From Gelatoporia subvermispora B (lineage: Eukaryota > Basidiomycota > Agaricomycetes > Polyporales > Gelatoporiaceae), in NCBI GenBank assembly GCA_000320605.2, contig KB445792.1, forward strand, positions 2,504,717 through 2,568,716: a stretch of 64,000 bases of DNA, given 5' to 3'. The notes under the pieces were generated by a model. The model ran no database searches and was not told the origin of the DNA. It worked only from the letters and a program-made list of their open reading frames with translations. Both the position numbers and the translations under genes were made by a program. Within the stretch, counting starts at the first letter, position 1. Each line of letters opens with the position of its first letter. Shown piece by piece: positions 22,885-34,767 of this stretch.

Positions 22885-24694
22885 GGCTGGACGCGAGGAG
22901 AGGGGACAGGGAAAAGAGGAGGAAAGAGACGAGAGAAATAGGGACGATGTCAGATGCCTCTTATGGGCATCGCCCCTTGCTTACCCAATCCCACGGCCGA
23001 TGACCTCGCCCCAAATCGTCGCCATGCCATTGGTCACCTGAGCCGCCGCCGCCCTGCCATTTGGCTCGCAGCGCTCGCCGGGCGACTCCGTCCGACCGTG
23101 AAATCATCCCTGCCTCAGCAACTTTATGGCCAGAACATACCCGAATTTCCTCCTCATCCGCGTGAAATCTCATGCTCTCCGAGCCTGACACCAACTCCGA
23201 GCTTACAAGGTATCGTTGGGGATATACTCCAGCATACTCCCGACCCCCGCGGGTCAGCTGGAGCGTGCTGGAGCCGCACATGCACTCGTGAAACTCCTCC
23301 AAGTCTACGCCACACGTCTCAATTCTGCAGTGAGAGTGCCCTGACCTGACTGCCCAGCGAAACGGATTCTCTAATTACATCTCCTGGTCCTGGCATGCCC
23401 ACCTCGTCAGAAACGTCTCATGCAGACTGAACTCACCTCCCGAGCCCACGGTTTCAAGCCCGGCGTGGGATCAATCTTACAGGTACACGTCGACCAGAGT
23501 TGCGGATTGCTGTGTACCATCGCCGGCTTCGCTGCACAACCGGTCCCGCCGATGCATTCTCGCACGGACTGGCCCAACAGTGCAATCTTCCTCTAAAACA
23601 GGCTGTGTCGTTCCCCGCTTTCCCAACATCTGGCTTCCCAGTACAGAGGTACCGTTACCGAGATGGACCAGGTCTATTTATGACTCGAGACGCTCGGTGC
23701 ATGCCCTCACCGCTGTGTACAGTACGTTACCTCCGCGACAGTATGCTACCTGGATACGTCGCTCTGTGAGTGCGCACATATAGGCGCAGTTCTTGACGAT
23801 CGAGAAGAGCTTATGGATCGTTTGGTTCGCGCAACTCCGTGAATGGCATTCGGAATGCCGATCGTAAGGGCAGCCCCTGCGGAGAGCCCCTCTGAAAATA
23901 CAGAAGATAAAAATAAGTTCGTTTTGTCTCCATTTCTCGGTGAGAGTATCTTTCGACCCCATCTTTCGGCCGGCCCACATGCCTCAATACTATGTATAAT
24001 GAACAACGAATGTTAGAGAGAGATTTCCTGTCAGACATGATACATCGATGCATTGATGAACGTCAATTTACATCTTCTTATAGCTTCGCCATCTGTAGAA
24101 GTCATTCTGCGTCGTAATACCTCTCCTAGAGTGTCTCCGAGGATTTCAGTCCCATGCCTCTCATCAAAGTGATAGTGTTGGTATGAAGAGACCACATTGT
24201 GCTGCAAAAATGTAGAAGGAACGCCTGCAACATATGAATCGTCGACAACGACAGGGACAGCTTTGTGTGTTATTTTTCTTGTATTGCCGAAAGATGGTAA
24301 TCTGTGGCCAGGTCCTCACCGCATCGTCTTGCAGACTTTCGAATAGCACACATTGATTAATATACACTAATGCACCTGCGTCTGCAACCCGAGACCGAAC
24401 AATTGGAATGTGAACTAACCGCAGCCGACTTGTCGAATGCATGCGACTTCGCAATAGCATGGTACCCACAGTAGTGTCCGATCGAACGCACCGAGGTCGC
24501 CCGACTCATTAAATGCTGAACACAGTCTTATCATTCTAGCACAATCTATCACTCGCGGAATACATCCCGCCCTAGCGCAGCATACGTGTCTCGGCGTTGA
24601 GAACCACAGTGCGCCAAATCCAGAGACCCCGGTTTCCAGCGTCACTAAACCTGGTCCGTTTCGTCAACCGTACAAGCAGATCACGTCGCAGCGA
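22885..24694. other. large gene-free stretch between HEM1 and ARG8
   Basis: 1.8 kb, the longest gap in the window. It must hold the HEM1 promoter and the ARG8 3' UTR. A minus-strand frame at 22961-23302 and several short plus frames are open but lack family motifs or good splice structure. I see no supported gene or tRNA. Confidence 0.5.
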
Positions 24695-26775
24695 CTACTG
24701 GTTTTGCAATACATGCAGACAGCTCTCGATCACGTCCACCGCCTTGTCTACCGCCGCGCGCTCGATGTTCAGGCTGGGAACGAGCCGCACCGCGTCTTGG
24801 CCCGCGGTGAGCAGCAGCACGCCGCGCTCCCGCGCCAGTCCCACGACCTTCCCAGGGTGCGCCGCGTCCCGGAAGCCGAGCCCCAGGATGAGCCCGCGCC
24901 CGCGCACCTCCGGCTCGAGCAGCTGCGGGAACCACGCCGCGGTCTGCGCGAGTCGCGCGCGCAGGTGCGCCGCCGTATCGCGCACCTGCGCGACGAACGC
25001 GGGCGCGGACACGCGCGAGAGGACGTGGTGCCCGAGCGCGCACGCGAGCGGGGACCCGCCGAATGTGGTGCCGTGTGTGCCTGCGTCCCACAGCATCAGC
25101 GCGAGCCCGGGCCACAGAGGGGGACGCCTGCGAAAGTACTCACCGACTGACATGTGCTGTGCGACCGCGTCCCGCATCAGCACGGCACCAATGGGATACC
25201 CATTCGCGAGCGGCTTTGCCATCGTGATGATGTCCGGGTGTGCGTCGGCGGGGACGCTCGAGTGCGCCCAGAGCGTGCCCGTGCGGTACAGCCCGCACTG
25301 GAAGGGTCATGCGGCGTCAGTCAGCTGTCTTTACGAGCGCGAAGAATGCCCGGAGGCGCCTCCGCTTTGAGTAGGATGCATGCTTGACTCACCTGAATCT
25401 CATCATAGATCAATACCGCGCCCACCTCGTCACACCTCTTCCGCAGAGTCCGGAGCCACTCAGGATGTGCCCCGTGTATCCCTCCCTCGCCTTGCACCGG
25501 CTCAACGATGACCGCGGCCGTGTTCTCAGTCACGAGCGCCTCCAGGCCCTCGTGCACATTCAAGGTGCCCACTCGCACGCCCGGGATGAGCGGCGCAAAC
25601 GGTTTTTGGTACTTCGCGTTCGGGGTCACGCTCAGCGCACCGAGCGAGCGGCCGTGGAACGCATGCGCAAAACAGACCAGTTCATGCTTCGCGTCGCCCC
25701 CGCGCACCTTGCCAACGAGCCGCGCGACCTTGAGCGCGCCCTCGTTCGCCTCCGTGCCAGAGTTCGCGAAGAAGACCTTCGCGCCCGACGCGCGCGGCTC
25801 AGAGCCAGGTGCCCAGCCCAGACCACCGTCGCGCTGCGTAAGCGTGACGAGCAGCTCTGCGAGCTTCCCGGCCCACGGGTGGTGGAAGGCGTTGCTTGTG
25901 TGGAGGATTGTGGCCGCTTCCTCCGTCATGACCTATTCAAAATGCGGCAGCGGCGGCCAACAGGGTCAGAGTTATTTCGTGAGCATGCTTCTCGAAATTC
26001 AAAATGTGGGACGATCAGCAGTGGGAACGACAAGTGCTGCGTGCAGGGATCCAGATCGCCGGGTACGCTCGGGTATAAACCAGATCCTTGCTCGCAGCGC
26101 GCAGTCTTGATTCCCACCACGCAGACACATTCACAAAAGCTATTTTGAATAATGCGTCGATAAGAATAAAACCGCGTAGATTGGGTGCACGAAGTCAATG
26201 ACTCCGCAGCATCTAACTAACTGAATAGCCGGAATATCCATGCCCCTTTCGCAGGCGGTGGGATCGACTCTCCCGCAGCAGTCAACAACAGGGTCGCTAG
26301 GCACCTCCACAGCGTTGGGTAAAGCCCCTGCGAATACCATACGCCTTGCAGAGACGAGGGAACCAGCGACACACCTTCACAACACCCTCATCGGCGTGCC
26401 CGAGCGCATTTACAGCGATACCCGCACAGAAGTCAAGGTACTCCCTGCCTTCCGTGTCCCAGACATGGACACCCTTTCCCTTCGAGAGAACGAATGGCGG
26501 ACGGGCGTAGACGGGAAGGACATAAGCTGCCGAACGGTCGAGCAGCTCCTTCACAGCTGGAGAAACAGAGTTGGCGTCCTCAGGGTGTGTGACAGCGGTG
26601 TACCGGGTGCAGGGACTAGGCTAGATCAAATCAAGCCAATAAGCAACGCTGATAGTAACAACCTTCATAACAGACGTACGTTCCCTCCTGCTACAGAGGA
26701 TGCGAACCGGATGTGAGAGCAGGTCCTAGTCGGGCGGGTAAGGACCCGGCGTGCAGAGGCTGTTGCACTACGCAT
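24695..26775 (-). CDS. ARG8: acetylornithine aminotransferase, mitochondrial
   Basis: PLP enzyme of arginine synthesis in the mitochondrial matrix. Exons 26680-26775, 26375-26620, 25393-25932, 25144-25297 and 24695-25080; 473 residues. The first exon encodes an arginine-rich targeting peptide (MRSATASARRVLTRPTRTCS). The core has YLDFCAGIAVNALGHADEGV, VFFANSGTEANEGALKVARL, VEPVQGEGGIHGAHPEWLR, AVLIYDEIQCGLYRTG, the PLP-lysine motif ITMAKPLANGYPIGA, and HGTTFGGSPLACALG. The second intron (25933-26374) is 442 nt, far above the 45-75 nt seen elsewhere, although the protein sequence runs smoothly across it. A TGACTCG site lies about 116 bp upstream. Confidence 0.95.
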
Positions 26776-27137
26776 TCCAAGCAAAGAGGCCAGCTATCCT
26801 GGAGCCACAGACAGATTTGTAGACCTAGAGGACTGCCTGCGCTGCCTGCAAAGAGGTGCAAGCTCAGAGGAAAGGGTTCTGCCCGCCGTTCGAGTCATTG
26901 CCACTGCCGCAGAAAGAGTCCGGGAGAAATGATTTGGGCGCTTGATTGTCTAGGCGCTGACAGAGGATCTCTCCGACTCGCCGTAGCTCTCCGTCGTGCA
27001 GTCGAGATCAGACCATCCATTCTGCAGATAACAAACAAATTCTCAATCGCGTAGACTATTGTTACAAAAATCGTAGACAAATATGGATATCGAGCGATTC
27101 TCGGGTTGGGTGGCAGAGGCATTTTGCTTGCCAAGCT
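26776..27137. other. ARG8 promoter and CWC21-like 3' region
   Basis: I see no gene. It contains the TGACTCG site listed separately. Confidence 0.55.
26891..26897 (-). promoter_or_regulatory. possible Gcn4/CPC1-type site upstream of ARG8
   Basis: TGACTCG on the minus strand, 116 bp before the ARG8 ATG. The same heptamer occurs upstream of LEU1. Function is inferred. Confidence 0.35.
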
Positions 27138-28522
27138 TTAGTCGCGGCTGCGACTGCGGCTTGAGCTCGTACTCACAGACATCGCCGAGCTGACGGACGC
27201 GGAGCGGTCCCTGCCCCTGCGCGGAGGTGACATTGAACGCGAGTCCCCGCGTGCACGACTGTCCCGCACCGGCGAGCGCGACGGCGAACGGGAATGAGAT
27301 GGCGAGCGGGAGAGCGACCTGCCGCGATCCCGAGGCGCCGGCGAGCGCGAAATATCGCGGCGCGGGGGAGGAGACATTGGACGCCGCGAGGGCAGCTCCG
27401 GGGACCCGGAGCGCGGGCGCGTGTAGCGCGGAGGGGAGCGCGAGGAGAAGCGGCGACGGGCGCGCGGGGGCGGGGAGCGCGACCGCGAGTCGGGACGCGG
27501 ACGCGTGCGTACAGGCGGGGGAGGGGAAGGAGAGGGTGAGGGGGTCCTCCGCCCACGTGGAGGTGAGGAGGGCGAACGGCGACGGCGCGGCGGGGGTGAA
27601 GGCGAATGGGACAGAGGGCGTCTGCGCGGGGGTGGCGAGGGTGAACGAGAAGCTGGGCGGCGGAAGTCGTCTCTGGGCGGCGGGCCACGCCGCGGGGGGC
27701 TCCTGCTCCGTCGGTCACGGTAGTCGCGACCATAGTCCCTGTCACGGTCCCTGGACGGCGGGACAGGCGGCGGCGGCATGCGCTCCCTACGCTTCATCTC
27801 TTCATCACGTTCCTTGCGGCGTCGGTCCTCCTCTCTGCGGCGCAGGCGGTCGCGCTCTTTCCGCTCGGCCTCCCACTTCTCCTTTTGCACCTGCATCTTC
27901 TGGCGCTCTTCATCACGCTGCCGCTCGCGTTCTTCGCGCTCTGCCATCCGACGCATCTTCTGCTCTTCTTGTTTCTCGCGATCGAATGCCTCGCCCTCAG
28001 CATAGTCTCTCCTTGTACCGAGAGCCTTCGCCATCTTGTCCAACTCTTCCTTCTTAGCAAGGGCGATGCCATGTCTGTCCGAGGGCTTCAATGATTTTGC
28101 GCTAGGAGCGAGTGTGTTCAAGTTGGCTAGCAGCGTCTGACGCAGTTCCTCGACTTTCCCCTCGATCTGTTCCTCTTCCATCCTGTATGACGTGTTCAAT
28201 TGGGCGTGGCAAGAGACGCAATATACTCAGGGACTCACCCCTCATCCTCAAGTTGCAGCTGCAACTCGAGACATTTCACCTCCACTTTGCGTTTCTTCTC
28301 ATGTTCCAAGATCTCCGCGTCGGGCTCCCTATGCTTCGGAGGAGCGACATCCCATGCGCTGGCTCTGTCTTGCGCCGTCTGGAATGTGCGTAGCACAGAC
28401 AGGTTGCGTACGACATAGCCGTTCGTACCACTATGTTTTGCAAGTCAATCAATAGTGTAGCGGGAACAAAACATATTTGCTAACCTTCCTCTAGGGGTTT
28501 GGAGACCGATTCCGTTATACAT
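27138..28522 (-). CDS. CWC21: spliceosome factor with cwf21 domain and RS tail (CWC21/SRRM2-like)
   Basis: Probable component of the activated spliceosome. Exons 28485-28522, 28239-28430 and 27138-28182; 424 residues. The first two exons encode the near-invariant N-terminus [20 protein letters not shown] followed by RNLSVLR. The cwf21 domain follows, with EHEKKRKVEVKCLELQLQLE and MEEEQIEGKVEELRQTLL. A highly charged coiled region comes next, then a 230-residue tail rich in RS, SP and RRR repeats. Yeast Cwc21 lacks this tail; human SRRM2 has a far longer one, so the fungal protein is intermediate. Open frames on the opposite strand here are caused by the repetitive tail. Confidence 0.93.
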
Positions 28523-28752
28523 CCTGGGACGATGATGGGTTTTGTTGAGCACAGCTCGCCTGAATTGGCGCCTGACGAAGTCGTTGGTGTGTCGCCAAGA
28601 ATGGCAAGTGGCAGCTGAGTCAGGCGACCCTCCTCTACTTTCAGTCCCCGCAATCATTAAGAGCAAAGCTCGTCTATAGAGAAGTAGCTATACGGATATA
28701 CTGCTACATATGTCTAGCAATGTGCTGTGTCCCCCCAGGAGATCATCTACGA

Positions 28753-29523
28753 CTATAATCTAGGATGAGCTGTCGCGTCGAATAGCGGATCTTCTCTGAA
28801 CTTCTCATATCCTGGCCTCGCCAGTGATGTCAATGCTACACGCTTATCCGTCTCGATGTCTTCTATCAGTGCCTCTGGAATATCGTCAGTAAATAGGAAC
28901 GTCTATGCTTAAGCGCCACAACTCACCTCGTGAGACGTAGTCGAGCTCTGGACGAATATATCCGAGAACAATGGCCTGCATTTCATGGCCGTAGAAATCC
29001 TTCTTAAAGTCATGCATTATATGTATCTCCTGCACGTAGGATGAGGGCCAAGGAGTATATGAAAGTGGGATACAGGCACCTACTGCAGTCAGCTTCTCAT
29101 TCTTGTAGAATGGATTCCAGCCCAAGCTCATGACCATCGGGAAGACTTGCGAGTCTTCCTCAGCCAGAATGACCTCTCCGTCCTTCTCCCTCGAGACCTG
29201 AGCATACCCATAGTATACTCCTGTCTGGGTGACAGAGCTCATGGGCAGAATTGATTCATCTGGGAGGTTGGCTAGTGGAAATGCATGAATTCCCATGCTT
29301 AGAATGCAATGACTCTGTTGTATGACATACCTGTTGGGCATCCAAGATCCTTGCCTCCTCGTCCAAACCCTCGTTGGACGGCACCGGTGAGCACGATGGG
29401 GAATGGGGATTCCGGGACCTCCGGGCCTACGATGCTGGGCCGCGTCTGCCGGAAAGACTTGTCGCGCACGGGGGCGGAGGGGACACTCTCCTCTAGAACC
29501 AGCTCAGCAGCGGTCTTCGTCAT
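28753..29523 (-). CDS. FMN1: riboflavin kinase
   Basis: Phosphorylates riboflavin to FMN. Exons 29331-29523, 29084-29271, 28927-29029 and 28753-28874; 201 residues. Family motifs are [20 protein letters not shown], the ATP- and flavin-binding loop including the PTAN motif. Then come [43 protein letters not shown] and [20 protein letters not shown]. The length suits the monofunctional eukaryotic enzyme. The ATG at 29523 is the first in frame; upstream open codons have none. It is divergent from TAF8 with 174 bp between the starts, so the promoter is shared. Confidence 0.94.
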
Positions 29524-29697
29524 GGTCGTGAATGAAACAGTCTGGGCCGCACAAATAATATATAGGTTCAGTAGCACAGGGTATCGGCGAATGAGCAATC
29601 AGAAGGTGACAGGAGCGCTGCAGGATGACATCGCGGTCCATGTCGCGCATCCACTGCGCCGCGAGAGCCCGCTGACTCTTATCCCGAAACTTCCACG

Positions 29698-30692
29698 ATG
29701 TCTTATTATCCCTCCCAGTCATACGCTTCGTATCAAACACCATACGGTGCCTATGCTCCCGGCACAAATCACTATCCGTCGCAATATCCCTCTCCAGTCC
29801 CGTCTGGGGGCTTTCCGGTCTACCAGGCGAAGCCACCGACCCCGCCACCCCCGGAGCCGCACCCCGCGCCCGACCTGCCAGCCGTTACGTCCGAGGTTGC
29901 ATCGCATGCACTGCAGAAGCTCCTGTCTGTGGAACTACGCGATGCGGGATTCGAATCGGCACAGCCAGATGCGCTCCATCGACTTGAACTTGAGATAGCT
30001 GCTCGTCAGTCGCCGTGCCCTCTGTTAGCTCACCAACTTACGCGTATCGTTTGATCCCAGTGGTTGAGCAGCTTTACAAGCGTGCCCATGAGTACGCGAA
30101 CCTCGCGAACAGAGCAGCACCCATAGCAAAGGATCTCATGGTGGCTTCTGCCGAGTTTGGACTAGAGACCAAAGAGCTGCACCATATCGCGGAGAAGGCC
30201 AAGTCGAAGATGCAGGGTATGTGGACGCAGGAGGAAATCGGCCGTTTGTCTGGTACTAACGTTCATGCAGAGGACCACAAGCCAGAAATCGTTCTTCTCC
30301 CGCCACCCTCCCGATCACCATCCCCGGAATTACTGTCCTCAGACGAAGAGGGTGCACCTCCTGTGATACCCGCCACATTGCGCTCCCTTCCACATTATAT
30401 CCCAGCCTTGCCGCCCAAACACACATATCTTAGGACCCCGGTACTTATTCTCCTCATATGGAGCGGAGCTCAGCTGACACGACCTTTCGCTCAGATCGCC
30501 CCTCCAAAGAAGGCCGCATTGCCATCACTAGAAAAGAAGTTACAAAATGCAGGTCTTGTGCAAGAATCTCTGAAGAGCCTTCTCCTTGCCACAGAGGATA
30601 GCACTGGACAAGAAGACGCCGAGCTACTAGGTGCAACTGTAAACTGGGAAGCAACGACACATCCGCGCAAGCGATGGAGAGTCGGTTCGTAA
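29698..30692 (+). CDS. TAF8: TFIID subunit TAF8
   Basis: Histone-fold subunit of TFIID that pairs with TAF10. Exons 29698-30004, 30061-30216, 30271-30440 and 30495-30692; 276 residues. A proline/tyrosine-rich leader (1-60) precedes the bromodomain-associated histone fold: VASHALQKLLSVELRDAGFE, LEIAALVEQLYKRAHEYANL, then RAAPIAKDL. The TAF8 C-terminal motif is LPHYIPALPPKHTYLRTP. The end is basic (HPRKRWRVGS), a likely nuclear signal. The first intron uses a GTCAGT donor. Confidence 0.9.
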
Positions 30693-30828
30693 CGCCTTGT
30701 TTAGACTGCCATGTTGTACCTCTGAGCTTGTTGTCGGCCGTCATTGCAATTGCTGTATATCTGAGACCTCATCTCATACGGGAAGGCTGGGAGAAAGGAA
30801 GAAAAATTGTGTTCTCCACGCGCGATCA

Positions 30829-33724
30829 TTATGACTTCATACTACTGTACCCTGAACGCACCGCAGCCGCCCTCCGAGGCCGCCTTCTGTGGTCATCGGT
30901 CGGGACTTCGTTAGCTTCTGCTTGTAATTGCCCTTGGCCGTCCTGATAGGATGTTGCGTCCCGAGGCGCGATGTCCGCATTCAGAGTATCTTCAAGTTGC
31001 GTACTGCTTTCTGGCATTCCGGTGCGCGTAGTCTTCGTCGATCTTCGAGCAGGCGCTGGCTTCCTCCCTCTGCCGCGTTGGGGTCTCGCGATCGGGATGG
31101 ATTTTACTGCAGGCGTTTCAGTTCGTGCAGATCCAGCTAGTGCTTCGGCGGATAGGTCAGGGTTGTCCTGCGGCCCTGGCGGACCCTCAATAGATGGGAC
31201 ATTATCTTGAGACGTTCTAGGCGACAAATACGGTGGGTTGGAATCTGCCTCGCCAGTTGTTCGTGATGGAGCAGGGATCTCTGCAGGAGCGGAGACCTGC
31301 GGCGAAGGGGCTAATTTCGCACCGAGCTTTCCCGTCCTCCGCTTCTTTGGGGCTGGTCCTTCGACCGTGTCCGAAGGGGTTGGCCGTTTCGTGTCCTTAC
31401 GAGGACGCGGTGGTGGTCTCGAGTGTGTGGGCTCTTCTATCGGGGTCGGGTCAGCATTACTGGCTTGTTCTGTTCCTGATTGTGCAGAATTGTTGAGATG
31501 AGAAGCACCCTCCATCTGGGTTGGCGGTTCGCTGTTATTCTCCGCGGCGGCAGCCGTTGTCTTCTTCGGACGAGGCTTTGGTTTCGGTCTCTGTACTTCG
31601 GGCGCAGAGCTCGGAGTAGTTGTGGAATCTGCGTTCGGTCCAGGGTGCTCCGAGGCGGCCGCCGTTTGATCCGTCAGTTGGGAAGTAATGTTTTCGCCTT
31701 CGCCGCTCGCAGGGATTGGCGCGGGCTTCTTGGGACGTGGTTTAGGCTTCGGCTTCCGCACCTGTGGTGCTGCATTCGGAGCTGCGGAGGGCTCCTCGGT
31801 CCGCCCTAGACTATCTTGACCGGCTAAGTTGGCGTTGCCATCATCGGGCATATTCGAACCGGCTGGTGCGGCCTTCCTGCGACGAGGCTTCGGCTTTGGT
31901 TTGGCAGCGGGAGCTTCCGAGCCCGAGTTGGTGGAGGTCTGCTCGATAGTTGAGACAGGAGGGATCTGTGCCGCAGGTGTCGGCGCGTGAATGAAGGTGA
32001 TGGGCTGAGCAACGGGCGCAGACCCTGAAGGAGTGCATTGTGCTTCTGGTTCAGTCTCGGTAAGATCTATGATGTGACCATGCCCAGGAGGCTCCGGTGG
32101 TACAGGTGGGGTCGCAGTTGCAGCCTCCCTTCGCTTCATGAGTAGGCTGTATCGTGTCCGGCACTGACAGAGACTACGGTCAGAGATGTCCAACGCCCAT
32201 CAATTGACATGACGCATACCATGGTATCCGTGCGCCCATGCCCGACCATTTCGCTGATCTCGCGCCACTTCCCGTATCCGATCTTCTCTACAGCGTCCAA
32301 CAGCAGTTGCTCCATCTCGTCTGTCCATCTTGCCCGGGAACTGTACGGGCTCAGGTATTCCTGATATCTGTCTCGGCATTGCTCATTTGTGCGGCCAGCA
32401 ACAAACGTGGAGACTTCCGACCAGGAGTGGCCAAAGACAGCCACAGCTTGGCGGAGCTTCTCATCTTCGTCCTCAGTCCAACCGCCTCTCCTGATACCGG
32501 GATCAAGACTTCGCAGGTACCGGTTCTGGCATTGTTGAGGAGTCGCATCCTCCGACACCATCCGTGCTACTGCGGGGGAGTTAGATGGGACCGAACACGC
32601 ATTAGCAAGCGTACTTACCGAGCGACCAGTTGTCCGAACCGTAGATTTTGACAGCTTGTAACAGCTTCCTGTCGTATTCCGGAGTCCAAGTATGCGTCCT
32701 GCGGATGATCGCATGTCTCATGCAGTCCAGAGGAGTACGCCTCGTCTGCTGATAGCGTCAGCGGCCGCCATTCAGTATCAAGGCTTCGAGTAACCCACTC
32801 CGAGCTTGGCGGCGATCTCAACCCAGTCAATTTCACCCTCTTTAGCACCCTCGGTAAGCGCTCTGAGTTTAGCGATTTCTGACTGCGTCCACTGAGTATG
32901 GTTGAAACGGGGATGGCGCTCGCCTAGCCAGCGAATCTTACATTCTGGTGCAGTGCGCTGAGTGGCGGCTGGGTTCGACGATGAAACCTGAAGTGATAGA
33001 AGTCTTGAGCAGACGACAACAAGTTGCATTACGTCGACCTGACCTTCATAGCGACGCGTTCCCAGTCTATGCCATCCTTGTTGAGTTCAAAGTATCCTGG
33101 GGGGAAGTCGTTTAGACCGCCAAAAGCTGGATGACCCCTGCCAAAGACATGAGGACAGTATGTGGGACGGAACAAACAGTAACGCACCTCCGCTGAGCAT
33201 CTAGCGCATGTAGTCGATAATTCTCTGACCGGACGGCGTCCGCCAGGGCCTCCAGCTCTGTCGGTTTCACTGCATGACAGTTAGAAATATAGACGGGAAA
33301 GATCAAGGGAACGAACTGGGATGAATAACCGTCCAGTCGACGTATTGTTGACGCCTCGCAGCATCGTCGTGAAATGGGGAAAGCTGTATGTCGTGAGCAT
33401 CTCTCGTAGTCTGAGCGGAGACGGCCCACCTCGCTCAGTAAGTCTCCGGAGTTGACCGGTGTTCTTGCTTTAACAGAGCTCGGTACCATGACGGTACCTC
33501 CAGCGTCAAGTTCCAGATCATCTTCGTGGTCGGATACATCCGCCATAGCCTCCGGTAGGACTTAGCAGGTTGAATGAGTGCAACTATTGAGCACATACCA
33601 ACAAACGGTCCACAATCTCCAACTCAGCCTCCAGGCGCTCTGTGTACACCTTCAGAGCATACTGGTGATCCTTGTTCGCCTGAGCCGCTTTCTGGGCCAG
33701 TTCCTTGACTTCCGGAGCAGCCAT
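30829..33724 (-). CDS. multi-repeat Myb protein, SNAPC4/MYB4R-like
   Basis: Nuclear DNA-binding protein of 829 residues. Exons 33599-33724, 33430-33549, 33317-33383, 33188-33269, 33044-33137, 32799-32987, 32619-32745, 32220-32569 and 30829-32163. At least four tandem Myb/SANT repeats lie between about residues 160 and 390. Markers are HTQWTQSEIAKLRALTEGAK, HTWTPEYDRKLLQAVKIYGS, GGWTEDEDEKLRQAVAVFGH with SWSEVSTFVAGRTNEQCRDR, and RARWTDEMEQLLLDAVEKIG. The run starts after an N-terminal coil and ends before a 440-residue tail. The tail has repeated KPKPKPRPKK blocks that could bind AT-rich DNA. The repeat set resembles SNAPc190, which activates snRNA genes; a c-Myb-like role is the alternative. 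It converges on TAF8 with 136 bp between them. Confidence 0.8.
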
Positions 33725-33996
33725 CCTGACCACACGCTAGACGGTACACGACCAACGCTCTGCCTCGGCTTCACGCACGGGAATTGACTGTTGTATGGTG
33801 TTCAAGACCGCGAGCCTTGAAGTAAGAATAACAGCTAGGGTAGAATCCAGTGAATGATCGTTGTAGGTCGCGTTCCAGCGAGTAGATTGCTTAGCGGTCC
33901 CGGAAGGGAAGAGTCGAAGCAAGCGCGTCGTGGCCACGTGCAGTGCTGTAGAAATGATCGACAGTCGAATCTTGCACTCGGACGACCTCGACGACC

Positions 33997-34725
33997 ATGG
34001 CGAACGCGTCAGCCAAGCGTATCGGTATGTTCCTATTAATCTCCAAGGACCGCCACCCGACTCACCTGATTGTTAGCTCAACAAAATGCTGATGCGATAA
34101 AGAACCTCAGGCTGGGAATGATCATCTCGGCCGTACTTTCTCTGCTCCCGCGGATCCTATTCCGGAGGGGCTCTCTGTCGCCGAAGACGTTCGGGTTCTG
34201 GATTTATGTCTTGTCTCTGGTCCCCTCTATCTTCCTCTCTCGCTACCTGGAGAGGATTGGGTCCCCGAGGCGTGATCCTACTACTGGCACTCTCATATCC
34301 GCTGGTGAAGACCTCAATCGACCTGGGATTATTGAGTGGTGCTTTGATGTTGTTTATGTCACATGTGAGAGCACACTTATCGCCATAACGGTATTCTCAA
34401 CCTGAACTTGCTGCTTCGCAGGGGCGTGCCAAATCGGCAGCGGTGTGTTCGGCACATGGTTCTGGTGGCTTTACTTGGTCGTGAGTCCCCTGATGGGTGC
34501 TCCACTTATTGGGTCGTAAACTCTACTCTATTACAGATACCACTGTATGCAACATACAAGCTATGGTTTGGCGTCATCTCCCCAATGCTACTGGGCCGCT
34601 CAGCGGCAACGCCAGCGGACGAACAGCCAGCCGCGCAGGAACCGACTAGCAAGAGGCAAGAAAAGCTCCGCAAGAGGGCGGATCGTGGTGACCCACGAGT
34701 CCGTACACAAACCTCCAAGCGATGA
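33997..34725 (+). CDS. SND2: SND2/TMEM208 ER-targeting membrane protein
   Basis: ER membrane protein of the SRP-independent targeting route. Exons 33997-34024, 34077-34364, 34422-34480 and 34537-34725; 187 residues. Features in order: a short N-terminus (MANASAKRIAQQNADAIKNL), a first hydrophobic pair (GMIISAVLSLLPRILF and FGFWIYVLSLVPSIFLSRYL), the family block GEDLNRPGIIEWCFDVVYVT, a third segment with GTWFWWLYLVIPLYATYKLW, and a basic cytosolic tail (SKRQEKLRKRA). It is divergent from the Myb gene with 272 bp between starts. Confidence 0.9.
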
Positions 34726-34767
34726 CTGTATTCCTTCCCGCATACTAGAAAGCTCCTTGAAAAATAA

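Noticed and set aside
22961..23302. 113-codon minus-strand frame upstream of HEM1
   Set aside because: Lies in the HEM1 promoter area, has no family motif and a low-complexity end.
26180..26300. tRNA-like T-arm sequence inside the long ARG8 intron
   Set aside because: No matching acceptor, D or anticodon arms could be folded.
27173..28057. Open frames opposite and beside the RS tail of CWC21
   Set aside because: Caused by the repetitive arginine/serine codons.
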